From positions 1 to 16,114 of the forward strand of contig JAUWOH010000023.1 of NCBI GenBank assembly GCA_030612225.1: DNA of 16,114 nucleotides, in the 5' to 3' direction. The translations under genes and the position numbers were made by a program. The notes beneath the pieces were generated by a model. The model searched no databases. It was given only the letters and a program-made list of their open reading frames with translations, and had not been told where the DNA came from. Below are positions 13,306 through 16,114 of this stretch, in pieces (the first letter of the stretch is position 1; each line of letters starts with the position of its first letter). Source of the stretch: Desulfobacteraceae bacterium. GTDB taxonomy: Bacteria; Desulfobacterota; Desulfobacteria; Desulfobacterales; JAUWMJ01.

Positions 13306-14103
13306 TCATGATCCTAATATTTTCACTATTCTTCTTTCTCTTTCTTCACCGTTTTGCAGAATATATGAAACCTTGACTGTCTTAAGCCGATTCTTGGCAA
13401 ACAGGTTAATACATTCCGGATAAAGTTCCCATTCTAATGCCAACCCTTTTTTCTTAATCGTATCAAGTGTGTCATTATTTTCGATCTGAAATGCTTTCTG
13501 GCCTATTATCGGCCCTGTATCTTCGCCATAATCTATAAAATGAACCGTACAGCCGCCGACCTTGCATCCATACTGAAAAGTATCGCCATATCCATCTGTT
13601 CCTGAAAATGCAGGAAGAAGTGCGGGGTGGATATTCATTATGCGGGGGTGATCAGGATCCGTGTTCACCCTGTCGATAAAATACGGGGTTAAATTTCTCA
13701 TAAAACCTGCCAGTATAAGAAGATCAAAAGGGTATGGTTTCATTTTGTCCAAAAGCTCTTTTTCAGCAATAGCCCGTGTCATTATAAATGTTTCTGTTTT
13801 TTTGGAATCGGTATTCTTTAATAAAAGAGTTTGCCTGGACAACAAATCATCAAAGTTATAATCATCAGGCAGCAGGGCTTTATCCGGTTTTTTCTTAAAG
13901 CGTTTTATAATTGACGTATAGTCAACAACAAATGTCGGAATTTTATGCCTGCGAGCCCTTTCAAGGCCCTTTGCATCCGGATTATCCGAACCCACAAATG
14001 CCAGTTTACCTTTTATTTTCCCTGCTTCACAGGAATCGATTATAGCCTGCAGGTTTGTTCCGCCTCCTGATATAAGCGCTCCTATTCGAAATTTTTTATC
14101 CAT
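13306..14103 (-). CDS. purN: Phosphoribosylglycinamide formyltransferase with an internal insertion
   Basis: PurN transfers a formyl group from 10-formyltetrahydrofolate to glycinamide ribonucleotide, the third step of purine synthesis in the cytoplasm. The 265-residue protein has the phosphate-binding loop ISGGGTNLQAI (11-21), LAGFMRNLTP (131-140), the catalytic N157 and H159 in MNIHPALLPAF, and D195 in the YGEDTGPII loop. It is longer than the roughly 210 residues of the Escherichia coli enzyme. The extra length lies mainly at about 64-118, between the substrate loop and the folate part, and includes LLPDDYNFDDLLSRQ and a basic stretch; the catalytic residues are unaffected. The start is supported by GGGGA about seven bases upstream. 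The reverse-strand genes upstream are separated by a repeat block, so co-transcription is uncertain. Confidence 0.93.
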   Translation of the reverse strand: MDKKFRIGALISGGGTNLQAIIDSCEAGKIKGKLAFVGSDNPDAKGLERARRHKIPTFVVDYTSIIKRFKKKPDKALLPDDYNFDDLLSRQTLLLKNTDSKKTETFIMTRAIAEKELLDKMKPYPFDLLILAGFMRNLTPYFIDRVNTDPDHPRIMNIHPALLPAFSGTDGYGDTFQYGCKVGGCTVHFIDYGEDTGPIIGQKAFQIENNDTLDTIKKKGLALEWELYPECINLFAKNRLKTVKVSYILQNGEERERRIVKILGS

Positions 14104-14344
14104 TTAAAATCCCCATAATGACCGCTTCGCTTGAGGAGCGCTCCGCTTAAAGAGCGGCCTTCGGTCTTGAAGAGCACTCGCCTGCGGCGGATTTAAGGCC
14201 TAAAGCGTAGCGATCCTCAAGCGAAGCGGTCTTCAAAGCCCTAAGGGCTGCTCCTCGAGTCCCGCTTGCCAGGGCGTCTTGTCGAGGCGTAGCTGGGAAG
14301 CGTAGCCTGAAGCCAAAGGCGAAGCCTGGAAGGGACGCTCCTTT
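14104..14344. repeat. GC-rich inverted-repeat block between purN and the HsdR-N-like gene
   Basis: A perfect 18-bp inverted repeat (GACCGCTTCGCTTGAGGA at 14120-14137 and its complement at 14214-14231) encloses smaller stems such as CCGCT/AGCGG and GGCCTT/AAGGCC. The right part holds another hairpin (AGCCCT/AGGGCT near 14237-14249) and repeated words of the type AAGCGTAGC, AAGCGAAGC and GGCGTAGC. The block is visibly richer in G and C than the flanking genes and has no credible coding frame. Confidence 0.7.
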
Positions 14345-14884
14345 TTACATATTGCGTTTTACATTAACATTCATACTGTCATAACTGCGAAAAATAAGCT
14401 TTTCTTTTTCAAGACGTTTTTCAGGCAGAGGCTCAAGCCGTGTTGCAGCCGAACTCTTTTTTATCTCCTCTTTTGAAGGAATAGCATTAAGTCCCTCGCC
14501 AAGCTTTTTTCCGGTTACTGTATCAAGCACAATAGCGGTTTTCCCATCCGAAGCTACAGAAAAAGGAATCTGGTATTTATCAAGAAGCCTGGAAGCAGCA
14601 ATAATTTCTCTCTCTCTCGATCCCAGAGAGCCTGCAACACATTTAACGGCCATCAAACGCATGTCATCGAAACTCACCACCAGATCTACGCTTGACCGGT
14701 AAACTTTTTCAGCTATCTCGACCTCAATGGGTGCATCGACTTCGATGTCTTCTTTTGCATACCCTTTTTGTTCAACCAGAACCCGCTCCACCCTTTGCCG
14801 GTTAGCCTCAGGTCCCACATTCGGGATCTCTTTTCCGGTGATAAAATCGATGATAACGCCAACAGGTTTATTTAAATCCGCCAA
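14345..14884 (-). CDS. HsdR N-terminal-domain-like protein with an altered nuclease motif
   Basis: The 179-residue protein resembles stand-alone HsdR-N domain proteins (PD-(D/E)XK fold): GPEANRQRVERVLVEQKGY (about 24-42) corresponds to the start of the nuclease helix, SSVDLVVSFDD holds D67, and MAVKCVAG corresponds to the usual ECKA strand. The lysine (K81) is present, but the (D/E)-x-K acidic residue is alanine (A79), so nuclease activity is doubtful. No type I methylase or specificity gene is near, so it is not part of a restriction system here. The start is taken as TTG 14884 because AGGAGG lies six bases before it; a GTG at 14902 would put that ribosome site inside the gene. The 51-residue gene ends 17 bases upstream, so the two are probably co-transcribed. 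The role is unknown. Confidence 0.75.
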   Translation of the reverse strand: MADLNKPVGVIIDFITGKEIPNVGPEANRQRVERVLVEQKGYAKEDIEVDAPIEVEIAEKVYRSSVDLVVSFDDMRLMAVKCVAGSLGSREREIIAASRLLDKYQIPFSVASDGKTAIVLDTVTGKKLGEGLNAIPSKEEIKKSSAATRLEPLPEKRLEKEKLIFRSYDSMNVNVKRNM

Positions 14885-14890
14885 TATTTC

Positions 14891-14896
14891 CCTCCT
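14891..14896 (-). promoter_or_regulatory. Ribosome binding site that selects a TTG start
   Basis: AGGAGG on the reverse strand lies six bases before TTG 14884. It overlaps the third and fourth codons that would be read from the upstream GTG, which argues against the GTG start. Confidence 0.75.
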
Positions 14897-14901
14897 ATCC
14901 A

Positions 14902-15057
14902 CTAATCATCCTTTTCAGGCCGGGACCTTCGATCGTTTATCTTTCTTCTTTCCAGGTTTTTGTCTATTCCCTTGTAAATAAAACGACTTAAAGTAAATTT
15001 TTTTCTCCTATCCTTTTTAGAGCGCCTGTCAACAGGTGGAGATTCTTTTTTTGACAT
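14902..15057 (-). CDS. Small basic protein of 51 residues, unknown function
   Basis: This short frame begins at ATG 15057 after a very good ribosome site (AAGGAGG, about six bases upstream) and ends at TAG 14902-14904. The product has 51 residues and is rich in Lys and Arg. It contains two similar arginine blocks, VDRRSKKDRRKK (9-20) and LERRKINDRRSRPEKDD (35-51), around a short hydrophobic segment FTLSRFIYKGI. The paired RR-x3-DRR pattern suggests nucleic-acid or phosphate binding, but no known domain was recognised. It is followed after 17 bases by the HsdR-N-like gene, so the two likely form an operon. The strong ribosome site and tight spacing are the main reasons to accept so short a frame. 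Confidence 0.65.
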   Translation of the reverse strand: MSKKESPPVDRRSKKDRRKKFTLSRFIYKGIDKNLERRKINDRRSRPEKDD

Positions 15058-15263
15058 TATAGCCTCCTTGGAAAAAGTAGCCGAGACAGCTTACACGCTG
15101 AGACCTTTGAAAAATGAAAAAAGTGCCAATTCATGTCCGAAGAAGGATTCGCTTCATTACCTTCAAATCACATTAGTACTGAAGATTCAACCAAAACCGG
15201 ACCTCAACACGAAAATTGCATAATCTCTATTTACTCATAAGTAAAATCGTATTAGTTTTTTAC

Positions 15264-15293
15264 TTGTAAATTTTGTGCGTTTTTTGGTACAAT
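15264..15293 (+). promoter_or_regulatory. Candidate promoter for the MBL-fold gene
   Basis: TTGTAA (15264-15269), an 18-base spacer and TACAAT (15288-15293). The -10 box is good, the -35 box fair. It would give a leader of about 290 bases containing the hairpin and array that follow. Confidence 0.4.
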
Positions 15294-15338
15294 ATTTTTA
15301 TTACACCTTATGAAGCCATTGTGTATCTGATGCTGGAT

Positions 15339-15440
15339 ATCCCGCTTACAGCGGGATTTACGCTTCGCTCCAACTGGCTTTGTTGGATACTGGATATTGA
15401 AAGAGGATGCTCCTCATTTTATCCAGCATCGAGTATCCAA
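15339..15440. repeat. Hairpin and short inverted heptamer array (locus D)
   Basis: A perfect 8-bp stem ATCCCGCT/AGCGGGAT (15339-15346 and 15350-15357) is followed by units TGGATAC and TGGATAT (15384-15397) and, after a gap, the complementary units TATCCAG, CATCGAG and TATCCAA (15420-15440). The GGATAC words are those of the array at 149-245. The part around 15341-15379 also resembles the reverse complement of 2050-2088. Confidence 0.6.
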
Positions 15441-15590
15441 AATATAGTATCTTGCCTTCTATGGCTCAAACGTTAATGCCAATGATATTTTCATTTCTGA
15501 TTCCGGCTTGTCTGGGTTAGGCTGTTTTACAGTGATGAGGCTAAAAACATATGAAAGAACATTTATTTATTATTAAGGAGTGTAAATAAA

Positions 15591-16114
15591 ATGAAAACAA
15601 GGCTAACCATTCTTTGTGAAAACACGGTGGGTGTACCTTTTGGGGTTATTGGTGAACATGGATTTGCATGCTATGTGGAAACCGCAAAAGGAAATTATCT
15701 GTTTGATACCGGCCAGGGCTTTGCAATTGTGCAAAATGCCATAGCGCTTAAAAAAGACCTTGGTGCTATTGATGCGATAATGATAAGCCATGGCCACTAT
15801 GATCACACAGGCGGGTTGCCTGCAGTACTTCAAATTAAAGGCAGGGTTGGTGTCTACGGCCATCCTGATATATTTGTTGAACGGATATGGTCTTCAGAAG
15901 GCAAAACTCGATTTATAGGGATACAGCATAGCCGCAGTTATCTTGAATCACTCGGCGCTGACTTTCGTTTGGGAGCAGATATGATTGAAATAGGCCCAGG
16001 AGTATTTCTCACAGGAGAAATTCCGCGCAAAAGTGAGTTTGAGAAAGGTGATGCCAATATGATCGCTTGTTTGGCCAATGGTGAAAAAATCCAGCCGGAC
16101 CCATTGAAGGACGA
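15591..16114 (+). CDS. MBL-fold metallo-hydrolase, COG1237-like (3' end outside the window)
   Basis: The frame starts at ATG 15591, with AAGGAG ten bases upstream, and stays open to the right edge, giving 174 residues. The metallo-beta-lactamase signature is SHGHYDHTGG (66-75), with H67, H69, D71 and H72 as metal ligands, preceded by NYLFDTGQG (35-43), the usual strand with its conserved aspartate. The opening KTRLTILCENTVG and the layout resemble the branch annotated as dihydropterin-ribofuranosylaminobenzene-phosphate synthase (COG1237; methanopterin-pathway relatives). In bacteria most members have no proven substrate, so the specific activity is not assigned. The gene lies alone after a long spacer; what follows is not visible. 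Confidence 0.85.
   Translation, partial: MKTRLTILCENTVGVPFGVIGEHGFACYVETAKGNYLFDTGQGFAIVQNAIALKKDLGAIDAIMISHGHYDHTGGLPAVLQIKGRVGVYGHPDIFVERIWSSEGKTRFIGIQHSRSYLESLGADFRLGADMIEIGPGVFLTGEIPRKSEFEKGDANMIACLANGEKIQPDPLKD

Larger units (their letters stand above)
15058..15590. other. 533-base spacer upstream of the MBL-fold gene
   Basis: This is the largest gene-free stretch. The left half (15058-15240) holds the ribosome site of the small basic gene and no recognised structure; a 35-codon frame at 15133-15240 lacks a ribosome site. The right half holds a candidate promoter, a hairpin (15339-15357) and a short heptamer array (15384-15440), listed separately. Confidence 0.7.

Noticed and set aside
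14345..14884. Part of a type I restriction-modification system
   Set aside because: The protein is far too short for HsdR, lacks helicase motifs and the E-x-K acid, and has no hsdM or hsdS nearby.
15133..15240. A 35-residue frame (begins MSEEGFASLP)
   Set aside because: No ribosome binding site, low-complexity composition and no supporting neighbour.

Overview
The window looks like chromosomal DNA from an anaerobic Desulfobacterota (deltaproteobacterial) lineage, probably Desulfobacterales. This is inference from gene content: an NtrC-type regulator pair, a MEMO-family protein, an iron-sulfur flavoprotein, a PurN with an insertion and an HsdR-N-like protein, together with AT-rich, repeat-laden intergenic DNA. 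No tRNA, rRNA, CRISPR array, transposase or phage gene was seen.

Layout. Bases 3-140 are the tail of a gene ending in a Fis-type helix-turn-helix, as in NtrC-type sigma-54 activators. Next come a response regulator whose AAA+ domain has lost its key motifs (316-1482), a small cupin (1502-1840) and a sodium:solute symporter (2212-3825). A MEMO-family protein (4200-5048) converges on a reverse-strand flavoprotein/arsenate-reductase fusion (5189-6166) and an unrecognised reverse-strand gene (6457-6873). The centre is a leftward NorQ/CbbQ-type AAA+ ATPase (10033-10848) and its NorD/CbbO-type VWA partner (7177-9924), without target enzyme genes in view. Diverging from them are a TraB-family membrane protein (11060-12223) and a SPOR-NlpC/P60 lipoprotein (12294-13046). 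These converge on purN (13306-14103), an HsdR-N-like protein (14345-14884) and a 51-residue basic protein (14902-15057). An MBL-fold hydrolase (15591 onward) runs off the right edge.

How the genes relate. The window is a set of short, mostly unrelated transcription units. The clearest functional pair is the MoxR-type ATPase with its VWA partner, a type of chaperone pair known to activate metalloenzymes. The regulator tail and the degenerate regulator may be a duplicated pair, one competent to activate transcription and one not.

The strongest unexplained signal is intergenic. Many spacers carry degenerate tandem arrays with an exact short period (7 bp, in one case 9 bp), usually arranged head-to-head so that the RNA could fold into a hairpin. 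Different arrays use different core words but share the architecture. There are also two diverged copies of a palindromic MITE-like element (3830-4112 and 6199-6436), a different 203-bp palindromic element at 1919-2121, and a dense inverted-repeat block at 14104-14344. One heptamer array supplies the stop codon of the degenerate regulator; another lies in the predicted leader of the TraB-family gene; the nonamer array separates the two chaperone genes.
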